NCBI RefSeq assembly: GCF_003917135.1
Contig: NZ_RPDI01000006.1
Location: forward strand, 62,001 to 126,000
Length of the DNA stretch: 64,000 nucleotides
Source: Leucobacter chromiireducens
Lineage (GTDB): Bacteria; Actinomycetota; Actinomycetes; Actinomycetales; Microbacteriaceae
Direction of reading: 5' to 3'
The notes below the pieces were generated by a model that had not been told where the DNA came from, did no database searches, and saw nothing but the letters and a program-made list of their open reading frames with translations. Positions 19,442-29,530 of the stretch are shown piece by piece. Position numbers and translations under genes: made by a program. How positions within the stretch are numbered: the first letter of the stretch is position 1; each line of letters opens with the position of its first letter.

Positions 19442-20848
19442 GTGACCGAAGAGATCGAGTACCGCATCGAGCACGACACGATGGGCGAAGTCCGCGTTCC
19501 GAAGAACGCGCTCTACGCGGCGCAGACGCAGCGCGCCGTCGAGAACTTCCCCATCTCCGGCACCGGCCTGGAGCCCGCGCAGATCGTCGCCCTCGCCCGC
19601 ATCAAGCGCGCCGCGGCCATCGCGAACAAGGCGCTCGGGATCCTCGAGGCCCCCATCGCCGACGCGATCGTCGCGGCCGCCGACGAGGTCATCGCTGGCG
19701 CGCACCACGATCAGTTCCCCGTCGACACGTACCAGACCGGCTCGGGCACCTCGTCGAACATGAACACCAACGAGGTGCTCGCCACGCTCGCCACGAAGCA
19801 CCTCGGCGCTCCCGTGCACCCGAACGACCACGTCAACGCGTCGCAGTCGTCGAACGACGTGTTCCCGACCTCCGTGCACATCGCCGTCACCGGCGCGCTC
19901 ATCGAGCAGCTGAAACCCGCCCTCGCGCACCTCGCCGAGGCGTTCGAGGCGAAGGCCGAGCTGTGGAAGTCCGCCGTGAAGCCCGGGCGTACCCACCTCA
20001 TGGACGCCACCCCCGTCACGCTCGGCCAGGAGTTCGGCGGCTACGCCGCGCAGATCCGCTACGGCATTGAGCGCATCGACGCGGCCCTCCCCCGCGTGGC
20101 CGAGGTGCCGCAGGGCGGCACCGCCGTCGGCACCGGAATCAACACCCCGCTCGGCTTCCCCGAGAAGGTCATCGCCGAGATCGCGCAGTCGAGCGGCCTG
20201 CCCATCACGGAGGCGCGCAACCACTTCGAGGCTCAGGCGAACCGCGACGGTCTCGTCGAGGCGTCGGGCGCGCTGCGCACGATCGCGGTCTCGCTGACCA
20301 AGATCAACAACGACATCCGCTGGATGGGTTCGGGCCCCAACACGGGCCTCGCCGAGCTGCACATCCCCGACCTGCAGCCGGGCTCCTCGATCATGCCGGG
20401 CAAGGTCAACCCCGTCGTCCCCGAGGCCGTGCTCATGGTCTGCGCGCGCGTGATCGGCAACGACGCGACCATCGCGTGGGCCGGCGCGTCGGGCGCCTTC
20501 GAGCTCAACGTGCAGATCCCCGTCATGGGCACCGCACTGCTCGAGTCGATCCGCCTCCTCGCGAACGCGTCGATCGTGCTCGCGGACAAGACCGTCGCCG
20601 GTCTTGAGGCGAACCTCGACCGCGCTGCGGCGCTCGCGGGCATGAGCCCCTCGACCGTCACCCCCCTCAACCGCCTCATCGGCTACGAGGCTGCGGCGAA
20701 GATCGCCAAGCACTCGGTCGCCAAGGGCATCACGGTGCGCGAGGCAGTGGTGGATCTCGGCTACGTGGAGCGCGGCGACGTCACCGAGGCCGACCTCGAC
20801 AAGGCGCTCGATCTGCTCTCGATGACCCACCCGGGCGTCGCGAAGTAA
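19442..20848 (+). CDS. fumC: Class II fumarate hydratase
   Basis: Fumarase of the TCA cycle, 468 residues from a GTG start with AAGGA seven to eight bases upstream. Family motifs are intact: [13 protein letters not shown] (about 99-111), [14 protein letters not shown] (131-144), [10 protein letters not shown], and the mobile-loop signature [11 protein letters not shown] (about 314-324). Its frame is open upstream into the carbonic anhydrase gene but that part is not homologous. The operon ends after this gene at a strong hairpin. Confidence 0.96.
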   Translation: MTEEIEYRIEHDTMGEVRVPKNALYAAQTQRAVENFPISGTGLEPAQIVALARIKRAAAIANKALGILEAPIADAIVAAADEVIAGAHHDQFPVDTYQTGSGTSSNMNTNEVLATLATKHLGAPVHPNDHVNASQSSNDVFPTSVHIAVTGALIEQLKPALAHLAEAFEAKAELWKSAVKPGRTHLMDATPVTLGQEFGGYAAQIRYGIERIDAALPRVAEVPQGGTAVGTGINTPLGFPEKVIAEIAQSSGLPITEARNHFEAQANRDGLVEASGALRTIAVSLTKINNDIRWMGSGPNTGLAELHIPDLQPGSSIMPGKVNPVVPEAVLMVCARVIGNDATIAWAGASGAFELNVQIPVMGTALLESIRLLANASIVLADKTVAGLEANLDRAAALAGMSPSTVTPLNRLIGYEAAAKIAKHSVAKGITVREAVVDLGYVERGDVTEADLDKALDLLSMTHPGVAK

Positions 20849-20864
20849 CGCGAGCCGCGAGTTC

Positions 20865-20908
20865 GCGCGGGGTGGGACGGCTTCGGCTGTCCCACCCCGC
20901 GCTGCGTT
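20865..20908 (+). terminator. Terminator after fumC
   Basis: A perfect 14-bp GC-rich stem (20865-20878 with 20889-20902) and a 10-nt loop containing CTTCGG are followed by TGCGTTTCT. It ends the xseB-DUF4245-carbonic anhydrase-fumC transcription unit. Confidence 0.8.
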
Positions 20909-20964
20909 TCTGGGGGAGGCTGCCTCAGCTCGCTGGCCCCACTGGCCCGGCTAGGCTGAGTCCC

Positions 20965-21477
20965 ATGACTGAAGCCGCCGAACACCCTGATCCGGATCGC
21001 GCGTGGCAGGAACGCGTCGACGCGGTGTGGGCTGACGCCGCGCTCGGCGACGCCGTGCGGCTTGAGCGCATCACCGCCCTCGTCGCCGAGCTCGACCCCG
21101 CCGACCCGCGCGGGCCGTTCGAGATCGGCGGCGCGCACGACTCGGCGGGCAACGAGGCCGCGGCTGCCGCGCACTACGAGCGGGCCATCGAGCTCGGGCT
21201 CGCCGGCCGGGCCAGGGCCGAGCTCACGGTGCAGTACGCCTCAACGCTCCGCAATCTCGGCCGCGCCGACGAGGCGGTCGCCCTGCTCGCGGCGCACGTG
21301 TCGAGCGCCGACCGCGACACGACGCTCGGCGCGGCACCCGAGGCGTTCCTCGCCCTCGCGCTCCACTCGGCCGGCCGCGAGACGGAGGCCCTCGCGGTGG
21401 CACTCGACGCACTCATCCCGATGGTGCCGCAGTACCAGCGCTCGCTGCGGGGGTACGCGCGTGAGCTGCGCGGCTAG
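20965..21477 (+). CDS. Tetratricopeptide-repeat protein
   Basis: This 170-residue soluble protein consists mainly of TPR-like helix pairs, e.g. GNEAAAAAHYERAIELGL and TLRNLGRADEAVALLAAHV. The best start is the ATG at 20965, after the fumC terminator. It resembles the small TPR_5-type proteins of actinobacteria with no assigned role, presumably protein-binding. Its TAG overlaps the stop codon of the convergent MFS gene by three bases. Confidence 0.8.
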   Translation: MTEAAEHPDPDRAWQERVDAVWADAALGDAVRLERITALVAELDPADPRGPFEIGGAHDSAGNEAAAAAHYERAIELGLAGRARAELTVQYASTLRNLGRADEAVALLAAHVSSADRDTTLGAAPEAFLALALHSAGRETEALAVALDALIPMVPQYQRSLRGYARELRG

Positions 21478-22694
21478 CGCCCGCGGCGCTTGATCACCCT
21501 CGTGAGCAGGATCCCGATCGCGCCCTGCGCGATCACCGCAACCACGAGCGCACCCAGCACGCCGTCCCAGCCGCCCGTGAGCTGCCGCAGTGCGCCGGCG
21601 CCGAGCGGGCCGAGCGTCGCGAGCGAGTAGCCGAGGGACTGCACCACGCCGGACACCCGCGCCGACTCCCCGGCGTTCGCGCCGAAGCCGGCGATCAGGG
21701 CGAGCACGAGCGGGAACGCGCACATCCCCACCCCGACGAGCGCGGCCCACAGCTCCGGCAGCGCCGCCGGGGCGAACAGGAGCCCCGTGAGCGCCACCAC
21801 GCTCGCGAGCGCGACGAGCACAAAGCCGACGCGCATGCCGCGGATGCTGCGCGCGAGCGGCACGACGATCACCGTGGCGGGCACCCCGACCGCCATCGTG
21901 ATCCCGAGCAGCATGCCGGCGCGCGGCGCGGAGATCCCGGCGTCGATCGCGATCGACGGGAGCCACCCCATCGCGACGTAGCTGAGGAGCGCCTGCAGCG
22001 CGAAGTACGCGGCGAGCAGCCCGGTGCCGGCGGGGAGGGGGGTGCGGACGCGCGGCGCCTGCGGTGATTGCGGGGCCTGCTGCAGTGACTCCCGGGCCTG
22101 CGGCAGTGACGCAGGAACCTCCTGCAGTGGACCGCGCGGCATCACCATCGCCCACACGAGCGTGGCGAGCAGCGCAGGGGCCGCCCACAGCGCGAGCCCG
22201 ACGGTCGGCGAGCCGACCGCCGTCGCGAGCGGCACCGCGACGGCCGCGGCGGTCGCGGCCCCCAGCGACATCACCGTCGAGTATGCCGTCGTGACCGGCC
22301 CGATCCGCTGCCCGAAGTGCGCGCGCACCACCGCGGGGAGCAGGATGTTCACCACGGCGAGCCCGCCGGTGGCGACGACCGTGCCAAGGATCACCACCCA
22401 CGGCTGCGGGATCGCGCGCACCGCGAGGCCTGCGGTGAGCCCGATCATGCCGAACAGCACCATCCGCTCGGCGCCGAGCCGGGCGGCGAGCCGCGCGGTT
22501 CCGAGGCCGGCGAGCGCGAACACGGCGGTGGGAATCGCGGGCACCAGCACGGCGCTCGCCGGGGTCAGCGCGCCGGACTCGGTGAGCGCCGTGAGGAGCG
22601 CACTCGCGCTCGTCACGCCGAGCCGGAGATTCAGCGCGACGAGCAGGAGCGCCACCAGAATCGACACCGCGCGCGCCGAGAACCGCCGAGACAT
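21474..22694 (-). CDS. MFS transporter, CynX/NimT family
   Basis: This 406-residue protein has twelve predicted membrane helices in two six-helix halves. It resembles the CynX/NimT (YeaN) group, whose known members are linked to cyanate or nitroimidazole phenotypes, though the substrate here is unknown. The central cytoplasmic loop contains an unusual Gln/Pro-rich heptad-like repeat encoded by 18-21 bp imperfect DNA repeats at 22057-22130. It is divergent from a FadR-type regulator, which is likely to control it, and convergent with the TPR gene with overlapping stops. Confidence 0.85.
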   Translation of the reverse strand: MSRRFSARAVSILVALLLVALNLRLGVTSASALLTALTESGALTPASAVLVPAIPTAVFALAGLGTARLAARLGAERMVLFGMIGLTAGLAVRAIPQPWVVILGTVVATGGLAVVNILLPAVVRAHFGQRIGPVTTAYSTVMSLGAATAAAVAVPLATAVGSPTVGLALWAAPALLATLVWAMVMPRGPLQEVPASLPQARESLQQAPQSPQAPRVRTPLPAGTGLLAAYFALQALLSYVAMGWLPSIAIDAGISAPRAGMLLGITMAVGVPATVIVVPLARSIRGMRVGFVLVALASVVALTGLLFAPAALPELWAALVGVGMCAFPLVLALIAGFGANAGESARVSGVVQSLGYSLATLGPLGAGALRQLTGGWDGVLGALVVAVIAQGAIGILLTRVIKRRGR

Positions 22695-22849
22695 CACACC
22701 ATCCAAACCGCGCGGCGCCGGACGCCGCGCCCACCACACGTACCGAGGTTGCGGGATTCGATGGGTTATCCGCGCTGAACCCCGCACCCGCGACCAGGAC
22801 AGCCAAACATCCAACGTCTGATCATCGGGCGTGGACTATCATTGCACAC

Positions 22850-23524
22850 ATGGCACTCGATCCGGTACAGCAGCGCTCGCTGAGCGATCAGGTCGTCGAG
22901 CGGCTTCGGGCCGAGATCGTCGAGGGGCGGTGGGCCGTCGGCGAGCGGATCCCGCCCGAGCCGCAGCTCATGGCCGACCTCGGGGTGGCGCGCGGCACGC
23001 TCCGCGAAGCCCTCCGGGCGCTGCAGTACACGGGGATGCTCGAGATTCGCCGCGGCGACGGCACCTTCGTCCGCGCGATGAGCGAGGTGCCTGGCGCGCT
23101 CGCCAGGTCGGGCGGCACGCTCAGCGACGTCCTCGAAGCCCGCACCGCGCTCGAGCCCGTGCTCGCGCGGCTCGCCGCGGAGCGCGCGCAGGACCCCGAC
23201 ACGGAGCTCATCGCCGCAGCGCTCCGGGACCGGGCCGCCGCCCAGGATGCAGACTGGGTCGCCGCCGACGTCGCAGTCCACGAGGCGATCGCGCGCGCCG
23301 CGCACAGCCCGATCCTGTTCGAGGTCTACACGGCGCTCCTGCCGCTGCTGCACGAGTCGATGCGCGCCGCGCAAACGCACGATGGCTTCTGCCGCGACGA
23401 GCGCCGCGGCCACGACGACGTGCTCGCGGCGATCCACGCGCGCGACCCCGAGGCGGCTGCGGCGAGCGCCGCGGCGAACCTCGCGGCCACCGAGGAATGG
23501 CACGCGGGGCTGCCGCGGGCGTAG
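22850..23524 (+). CDS. FadR-type GntR family transcriptional regulator
   Basis: The 224-residue protein has a GntR winged HTH at about 13-75 (recognition region VARGTLREALRALQYTGML) and an all-helical FCD effector domain at about 95-215. FCD domains usually bind a carboxylate, often with a metal. The ATG lies 155 bp from the divergent MFS start. That gap contains TGATCA within a loose inverted repeat (around 22809-22828) that could be its operator. Local control of the MFS gene is inferred from position only. Confidence 0.88.
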   Translation: MALDPVQQRSLSDQVVERLRAEIVEGRWAVGERIPPEPQLMADLGVARGTLREALRALQYTGMLEIRRGDGTFVRAMSEVPGALARSGGTLSDVLEARTALEPVLARLAAERAQDPDTELIAAALRDRAAAQDADWVAADVAVHEAIARAAHSPILFEVYTALLPLLHESMRAAQTHDGFCRDERRGHDDVLAAIHARDPEAAAASAAANLAATEEWHAGLPRA

Positions 23525-23931
23525 CGCTACAGCGATCTTGTTACTCCTCGTGCGTCACAGGGTCGCTCACTCCCCCGCCGCGATGAGCGAGTGTTGAGCG
23601 GCAAGGATCGTCTCCTCCGAGCCGGTCGCGCGGAGCGACGCGCTGAACGACCGGCTCGGCGACGACGAATAGGTTGAGGTCAGGACCGATAGTGACGGAA
23701 AGGGGCGTCGCGGCCCAGGTGAACATCTCGTGCCGTGACTACGCATAGTTGGGCCTGGGCCTCGTGCGCGGAGGCAGCACGCCGCCCCGCTCTGGGGTGA
23801 AGAGTTCACACTGAGTACGCGGCGCTGAGCAGTGCGAGTGCGTGCGGTGCGGGCGCGGGATGTGCTTCTGAGCTCAGCGCACAGCACGGCGGCGCCCCGG
23901 CTCAGCCGGGACGCCGCTGCCTGCCGCCTGG
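23525..23931. other. 407-bp stretch without a convincing gene
   Basis: Between the FadR-type gene and phoH I see no frame with normal codon bias. A 61-codon minus-strand frame (23541-23726) contains a hydrophobic stretch (SVTIGPDLNLFVVAEPVV) that looks gene-like, but it has no homologue I recognise and lacks the usual GC3 bias. It may be the remnant of an eroded gene. The right end carries the phoH terminator hairpin. Confidence 0.5.
23889..23917 (-). terminator. Hairpin after phoH
   Basis: A stem of GCGGCG/CGCCGC continuing as CCCGG/CCGGG with a short loop lies 15 bp beyond the phoH stop. No T tract follows on the minus strand. Confidence 0.55.
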
Positions 23932-25335
23932 CTAGTCGCCCAGCAGCTCCGTCACGAGCGCCGCGATGTCGCTGCGCTCGGAGCGCGTCAGCGTCACGTG
24001 CCCGAAGAGCGCGTGCCCGGTGAGCTTCTCGATCACCGCGGCGATGCCGTCGTAGCGGCCGACGCGGAGGTTGTCGCGCTGCGCGACATCGTGCGTGAGC
24101 ACCACGCGCGAGTTCTGCCCGATCCGGCTCAGCATCGTGAGCAGCACGCCGCGCTCAAGCGACTGCGCCTCGTCGACGATCACGAACGCGTCGTGCAGCG
24201 AGCGGCCGCGAATGTGCGTGAGCGGCAGCACCTCGATGAGGTTCCGCGCGACCACCTCGTCGAGCACGTTCTCCGACACGATCGAGCCGAGCGTGTCGAA
24301 CACGGCCTGCGCCCACGGGCCCATCTTCTCCTGGTGGTCGCCCGGCAGGTAGCCAAGTTCCTGGCCGCCGACGGCGTACAGGGGCCGGAACACCATGATC
24401 TTGCGATGCTGGCGGCGCTCCAGCACCGCCTCGAGGCCGGCCGCGAGCGCGAGCGCCGACTTCCCGGTGCCGGCCGAGCCGCCGAGCGAGACGATCCCCA
24501 CCTGCGGATCGAGCAGCAGGTCGATAGCGAGCCGCTGTTCGGCGCTGCGCCCGCTCACCCCGAACACCTCGCGGTCGCCGCGCACGAGGTGCAGCCCGCC
24601 CGGTCCGTCGATGCGGCCGAGCGCCGAGCCGCGCGGGGAGTGCAGCACCACCCCGGTGCCACGCGGCAGCTCCTCCGCCGCCGCGACGCCGTCGAGTCGC
24701 TCGCTCTCCCACAGCGCGGCCATCTCCGCCTCGTCGATCGACAGCGTCACCATGCCGGTGTAGGTGTCGTCGGCGGCGAGTTCGGCCCGGTACTCCTCAG
24801 CCCCGAGCCCGAGCGCCGCGGCCTTCAACCGCATCGGCAGGTCTTTGGAGACGACCGTCACCTCGCAGCCGTCGTTCGCGAGGTTCTGCGCCACCGCGAG
24901 GATCCGCGTGTCGTTGTTGCCGAGCCGCATCCCGGAGGGCAGCCCATCCGTGCTCGTGTGGTTGAGCTCGACGCGCAGCGTCCCCCCGGCGTCGCCGACG
25001 GGCACCGGGAAGTCGAGCCGCAGGTGCGTGGCGCGCAACTCGTCGAGGAACCGCAGCGCACGCCGGGCGAAGTAGCCGAGCTCGGGATCGTGGCGCTTGT
25101 GCTCGAGCTCCATCAGCACCACGATCGGCAGGACGACCGAGTGCTCGGCGAAGCGGAAGAGCGCGCGCGGATCGCTGAGCAGCACGGAGGTGTCGAGCAC
25201 GTAGGTGCGGAGCTGCTCGCTGCTCCCCGCGATGCGTTCCTGCTCGGGCGGTGTCGCGAGCGCGGCGTCGGGCGTGGTTTCGCCCGAGTGAGCGGCTGCT
25301 GCGGGGTGAAATGCGGGGTGATTCATCTCGGCCAC
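23932..25335 (-). CDS. PIN-PhoH family ATPase (PhoH-like/PhoH2 type)
   Basis: The 467-residue protein fuses an N-terminal PIN nuclease domain ([13 protein letters not shown], Asp48; VVLMELEHK, Glu76) to a C-terminal PhoH P-loop domain (Walker [10 protein letters not shown] near 283-291, Walker [10 protein letters not shown]). Mycobacterial PhoH2 proteins of this layout act as RNase/RNA helicases. A GTG at 25335 is chosen over the ATG three codons later because GAGGAG lies five bases before it. No PhoAT-like antitoxin frame is visible upstream; instead there is a fold-rich leader at 25391-25435. It is divergent from mtnA. Confidence 0.88.
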   Translation of the reverse strand: MAEMNHPAFHPAAAAHSGETTPDAALATPPEQERIAGSSEQLRTYVLDTSVLLSDPRALFRFAEHSVVLPIVVLMELEHKRHDPELGYFARRALRFLDELRATHLRLDFPVPVGDAGGTLRVELNHTSTDGLPSGMRLGNNDTRILAVAQNLANDGCEVTVVSKDLPMRLKAAALGLGAEEYRAELAADDTYTGMVTLSIDEAEMAALWESERLDGVAAAEELPRGTGVVLHSPRGSALGRIDGPGGLHLVRGDREVFGVSGRSAEQRLAIDLLLDPQVGIVSLGGSAGTGKSALALAAGLEAVLERRQHRKIMVFRPLYAVGGQELGYLPGDHQEKMGPWAQAVFDTLGSIVSENVLDEVVARNLIEVLPLTHIRGRSLHDAFVIVDEAQSLERGVLLTMLSRIGQNSRVVLTHDVAQRDNLRVGRYDGIAAVIEKLTGHALFGHVTLTRSERSDIAALVTELLGD

Positions 25336-25390
25336 GATGGCTCCTCTGCCCCGAGGCGCGAGCCCCGGATCAGCGAGACGACCATCACTC

Positions 25391-25435
25391 CCATCGAGGT
25401 GGTTGGCCGCCTCGACCGGGCACCCTGCCCGATGG
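25391..25435 (-). other. Candidate structured RNA leader upstream of phoH
   Basis: Outer arms CCATCG/CGATGG enclose two stem-loops, CGAGG/CCTCG (25395-25414) and CGGGCA/TGCCCG (25417-25431), giving a near three-way-junction fold 56 bp upstream of the phoH GTG. It matches no riboswitch consensus I can recall. It could equally be transcribed in the mtnA direction. Confidence 0.3.
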
Positions 25436-25631
25436 CACATACGGTACGCCGCCTTTCGCGCCGCCCGTGCGCAGACACGCGCTCGGTCGTGTGAACGTTG
25501 CGTGACCGTTTCGTATCCCAGCGGCACCGAGGCCCGCTGCTGTGGTCCGACAAGATTCGGGTATTCTTGCTGTGCGATACCACGCACGGGGGATGACAGG
25601 CCTCCCTTGGTTGCTGCAGAAGGAGCCCTAC

Positions 25632-26675
<1,044 letters not shown>

Positions 26676-26762
26676 GCTGGAGCTACTTCCCCCGGTCACC
26701 CTCGTCACCGGCGGGCACACGCTGTACCCCTCCCTCACACCACCTCCGAAAGGAACACAACA

Positions 26763-27818
26763 ATGTTCTTCACCAAGCGCCGCGCCCGTGCGGCACTCGT
26801 CGCCGGCGCGGCAACGGCCGCCCTGCTGCTCACCTCCTGCGCTGGCGGTGGCGGCTCGGCCGACTCGGGTTCGTCCGCAGAGGGCCCCAGCTTCATCTAC
26901 ATCACCAGTGACCCGATCGGGCAGAACGAGTTCCTGAAGTCGGGCAAGGTCGGCATCGACGCCGTCGCGAAGACCTTCGAGGGCTCGGCCACCACGTACG
27001 AGTCGAAGGACGAGGCGCAGCGCCGCACCAACCTCGAGGCAGCGATCGCGAAGGCCCCCGAGGTCGTCGTGATGCTCGGCTTCCAGTTCGGCGACATCGC
27101 CAAGGAGCTCGCCGAGCAGAACCCCGACCAGAAGTTCCTCCTCATCGACACCGCCGTTGACGGTGCTCCGGAGAACCTCTACCAGGCGACCTTCCGCGAG
27201 CAGGAGCCCTCCTACCTGCTCGGCGTCGAGGCCGGTCTCCTCACCGAGGCCGACAAGGTCGGCTCCGTGATCTCCGTGGACAACCCGCTCCTCAAGAAGT
27301 ACTCCGAGGGCTTCGCCGAGGGCGCGAAGAGCGTCAACGCGGACGTCGACACCGTCGCACCCCAGGTGATCGGTGGCGACAACCCCTTCGCTGACACCGC
27401 TCGTGCCAAGGAGCAGGCGCTCGCCTACGCCGGCACCGGCGTTGACCAGATGTTCGCGGTTGGTGCGGCATCGAACGGCGGCATCATGGAGGCCGCTGCG
27501 GCGAAGGGCTTCTCGGCGTACGGCGTCGACGCGAACCAGTGCGGCATGGCACCCGGTTCGGTCGTTGACGGCACGATCAAGGCCGTGAACAAGGTCGTCG
27601 AGACCGTCGTCGGCGAGATCATGGACGGCAAGAGCTCGGCCGAGGCGACCACCTCGTTCGGCCTCAAGGAGGAGGGCATGACCATCGTCAGCCTCACCGA
27701 CGAGGCAGCCGACTCGCAGTGCACCGTCATGGAGAACGCTGACGTGCTCAAGCAGGTCACCCAGGTCCGCGACGACATCGTCGCAGGCAAGATCACGGTC
27801 ACCGACCCGCTGGCCTAG
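26763..27818 (+). CDS. BMP-family (nucleoside-type) ABC transporter binding lipoprotein
   Basis: This is a 351-residue lipoprotein (lipobox LTSC, Cys26) of the Bmp/PnrA family. Its characterised members bind purine nucleosides or related compounds. Features include FIYITSDPIGQNEF, the FREQEPSYLLGVEAG segment typical of the family, and GVDANQ near the C-terminus. A strong GAAAGGA RBS precedes the ATG. A stable hairpin immediately downstream separates it from the ATPase gene, which should give excess binding protein. Position next to mtnA suggests methylthioadenosine or a nucleoside as ligand. Confidence 0.9.
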   Translation: MFFTKRRARAALVAGAATAALLLTSCAGGGGSADSGSSAEGPSFIYITSDPIGQNEFLKSGKVGIDAVAKTFEGSATTYESKDEAQRRTNLEAAIAKAPEVVVMLGFQFGDIAKELAEQNPDQKFLLIDTAVDGAPENLYQATFREQEPSYLLGVEAGLLTEADKVGSVISVDNPLLKKYSEGFAEGAKSVNADVDTVAPQVIGGDNPFADTARAKEQALAYAGTGVDQMFAVGAASNGGIMEAAAAKGFSAYGVDANQCGMAPGSVVDGTIKAVNKVVETVVGEIMDGKSSAEATTSFGLKEEGMTIVSLTDEAADSQCTVMENADVLKQVTQVRDDIVAGKITVTDPLA

Positions 27819-27829
27819 GCAATACACTC

Positions 27830-27869
27830 GTGGCCGGGAGGTTCCGCGCGTGCGGTGCCTCCCGGCCAC
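27830..27869 (+). terminator. Intra-operon hairpin (attenuator) after the BMP lipoprotein gene
   Basis: A perfect 12-bp stem (GTGGCCGGGAGG / CCTCCCGGCCAC) with a 16-nt loop starts 11 bp after the lipoprotein stop, and no T tract follows. It probably reduces read-through to the ATPase/permease genes or protects the 3' end of a lipoprotein transcript. Confidence 0.7.
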
Positions 27870-27943
27870 AGCTGCTTCCCCTGCGACGGCCACGTAGCCA
27901 CACGCTCCCCCGTCACCCACCCGCCTATTGAATGGAGCCAACG

Positions 27944-29530
27944 ATGACCGCTGAGGTTTCGATGCGCGGCATCACCAAGCGCTTCCCCGGTGTGCTCGCC
28001 GACGACAATGTCGACCTCGAGGTCGCGACCGGCGAGATCCACGCGCTCATGGGCGAGAACGGTGCGGGGAAGTCGATTCTGATGTCGATGCTCGCCGGCG
28101 TGATGCAGCCCGACGAGGGCGAGATCTTCATTCGCGGGGAGCGCGTCAGCTTCTCGTCCCCGCTCGACGCCATCGATGCCGGTATCGGCATGGTGTTCCA
28201 GTCGTTCAAGCTCTTCCCGTCGCTCACCATCGCGGAGAACGTCGTGTTCCGCAGCGAGCCGACGAAGCGCGGCCTCATCGACCGCCAGGCCGCCAACCGC
28301 CGCGTCGCGGAGATCGCGGACAAGTACGGCCTGCAGCTCGACCCGACGGCGCGCGTCGACGCGGTGCCCGTGGGCGTGCTGCAGCGCGTCGAGATCGTGA
28401 AGGCGCTGTACCGCGAGGCCAAGGTCCTCATCCTCGACGAGCCCACCGCAGTGCTCACCCCGCAGGAGACCGAGCGCCTCTTCGACGTGCTCCGCGCGCT
28501 CAAGGCCGACGGCCGCACGATCATCCTCATCACGCACAAGCTGAACGAGGTCATGGCGATCTCGGATCGCGTCACCGTGCTGCGCGATGGGCGAAATGTC
28601 GCCGAGCTCGTCACCGCCGACAGCTCCCCCGCCGAGATCACCCGCCACATGACCGGCCGCGACGTCGACCTCACCACCCCGCCGCCCGCGCAGGAGCCCG
28701 GCGCCACCGTGCTCGACGTGCGCGAGCTCACCGTCCCCGGCTCCGGCGGCCGCCCGGCCGTCGACACCGCGAGCCTCGCCGTGCGCGCGGGCGAGGTGGT
28801 CGGCATCGCCGGCGTCGCCGGCAACGGCCAGGTGGAACTCGCGGAGGCCATCATCGGGATGCGGCGCGCGAGCGCCGGCGCGGTGCACGTCTCCGGCGCC
28901 GACCTCAGCCGGGCAACGATCGCGCAGCGCCGCGCCGGTGGCGTCGCCTATGTCCCCGAGGATCGCCACGCCGTCGGCAGCGCCGGCTCGGCGAGCGCGG
29001 TCGACAACCTCGCGCTCGGCCACCACCGCGCCGCGCCGATCCTGCAGCGCGGGCTGCTCTCGCGCGGCGCCATGGTGGAGCACGCGAAGCGCCTCATCTC
29101 CCGCTTCGGCGTGAAGATCGCCGGCCCGGCGACCCCGGTCGGCACGCTCTCGGGCGGCAACCTGCAGAAGATCGTTGTCGCGCGCGAGCTCGACTACAAC
29201 TCCCCCGTGCTCATCGCCGAGCAGCCGACGCGCGGCGTCGACATCGGTGCGATCGAGTCGATCCACCGCGAGCTGTGCCAGTACCGGGACGGCGGCGGCG
29301 CGCTGCTGCTCATCTCCGCTGAGCTCAGCGAGATCATGTCGCTGTCCTCGCGCATCCTCGTGATGTTCGAGGGCCGCATCGTCGCCGAGGTGCCGAAGGC
29401 CGACGCGACCGAAGCTCTCCTCGGCCTGTACATGGCCGGACACACTCCGGAGGCGCAGCACCGACCCAGTGCGCCGCTCACCACCCAGGCGGCGCAGGCT
29501 GCCGCCACGCAGAAGGAGACCGCACGGTGA
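27944..29530 (+). CDS. Nucleoside-type ABC transporter ATPase (two domains)
   Basis: This fused double NBD (528 residues) is of the kind that partners Bmp/PnrA lipoproteins (YufO/NupA-like). First domain: Walker A GENGAGKSI, Q-loop FQSF, signature region VPVGVLQRVEIVKAL, Walker B LILDEPTAVL. Second domain: degenerate P-loop GVAGNGQ, signature LSGGNLQK, and AEQPTRGVD at the Walker B position, the usual pattern for the class. The ATG at 27944 is preferred to one at 27932 because GGAG is six bases upstream of it. Its stop overlaps the permease start (GTGA). Confidence 0.92.
   Translation: MTAEVSMRGITKRFPGVLADDNVDLEVATGEIHALMGENGAGKSILMSMLAGVMQPDEGEIFIRGERVSFSSPLDAIDAGIGMVFQSFKLFPSLTIAENVVFRSEPTKRGLIDRQAANRRVAEIADKYGLQLDPTARVDAVPVGVLQRVEIVKALYREAKVLILDEPTAVLTPQETERLFDVLRALKADGRTIILITHKLNEVMAISDRVTVLRDGRNVAELVTADSSPAEITRHMTGRDVDLTTPPPAQEPGATVLDVRELTVPGSGGRPAVDTASLAVRAGEVVGIAGVAGNGQVELAEAIIGMRRASAGAVHVSGADLSRATIAQRRAGGVAYVPEDRHAVGSAGSASAVDNLALGHHRAAPILQRGLLSRGAMVEHAKRLISRFGVKIAGPATPVGTLSGGNLQKIVVARELDYNSPVLIAEQPTRGVDIGAIESIHRELCQYRDGGGALLLISAELSEIMSLSSRILVMFEGRIVAEVPKADATEALLGLYMAGHTPEAQHRPSAPLTTQAAQAAATQKETAR

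Noticed and set aside
23932-25335. PhoAT-PhoH2 toxin-antitoxin locus
   Set aside because: The PIN-PhoH protein is present, but no small antitoxin gene precedes it and the spacing upstream is non-coding.
25391-25435. Known SAM-type riboswitch upstream of mtnA
   Set aside because: The order of conserved blocks does not fit SAM-I, SAM-II or SAM-IV as I know them, and it is oriented equally well towards phoH.
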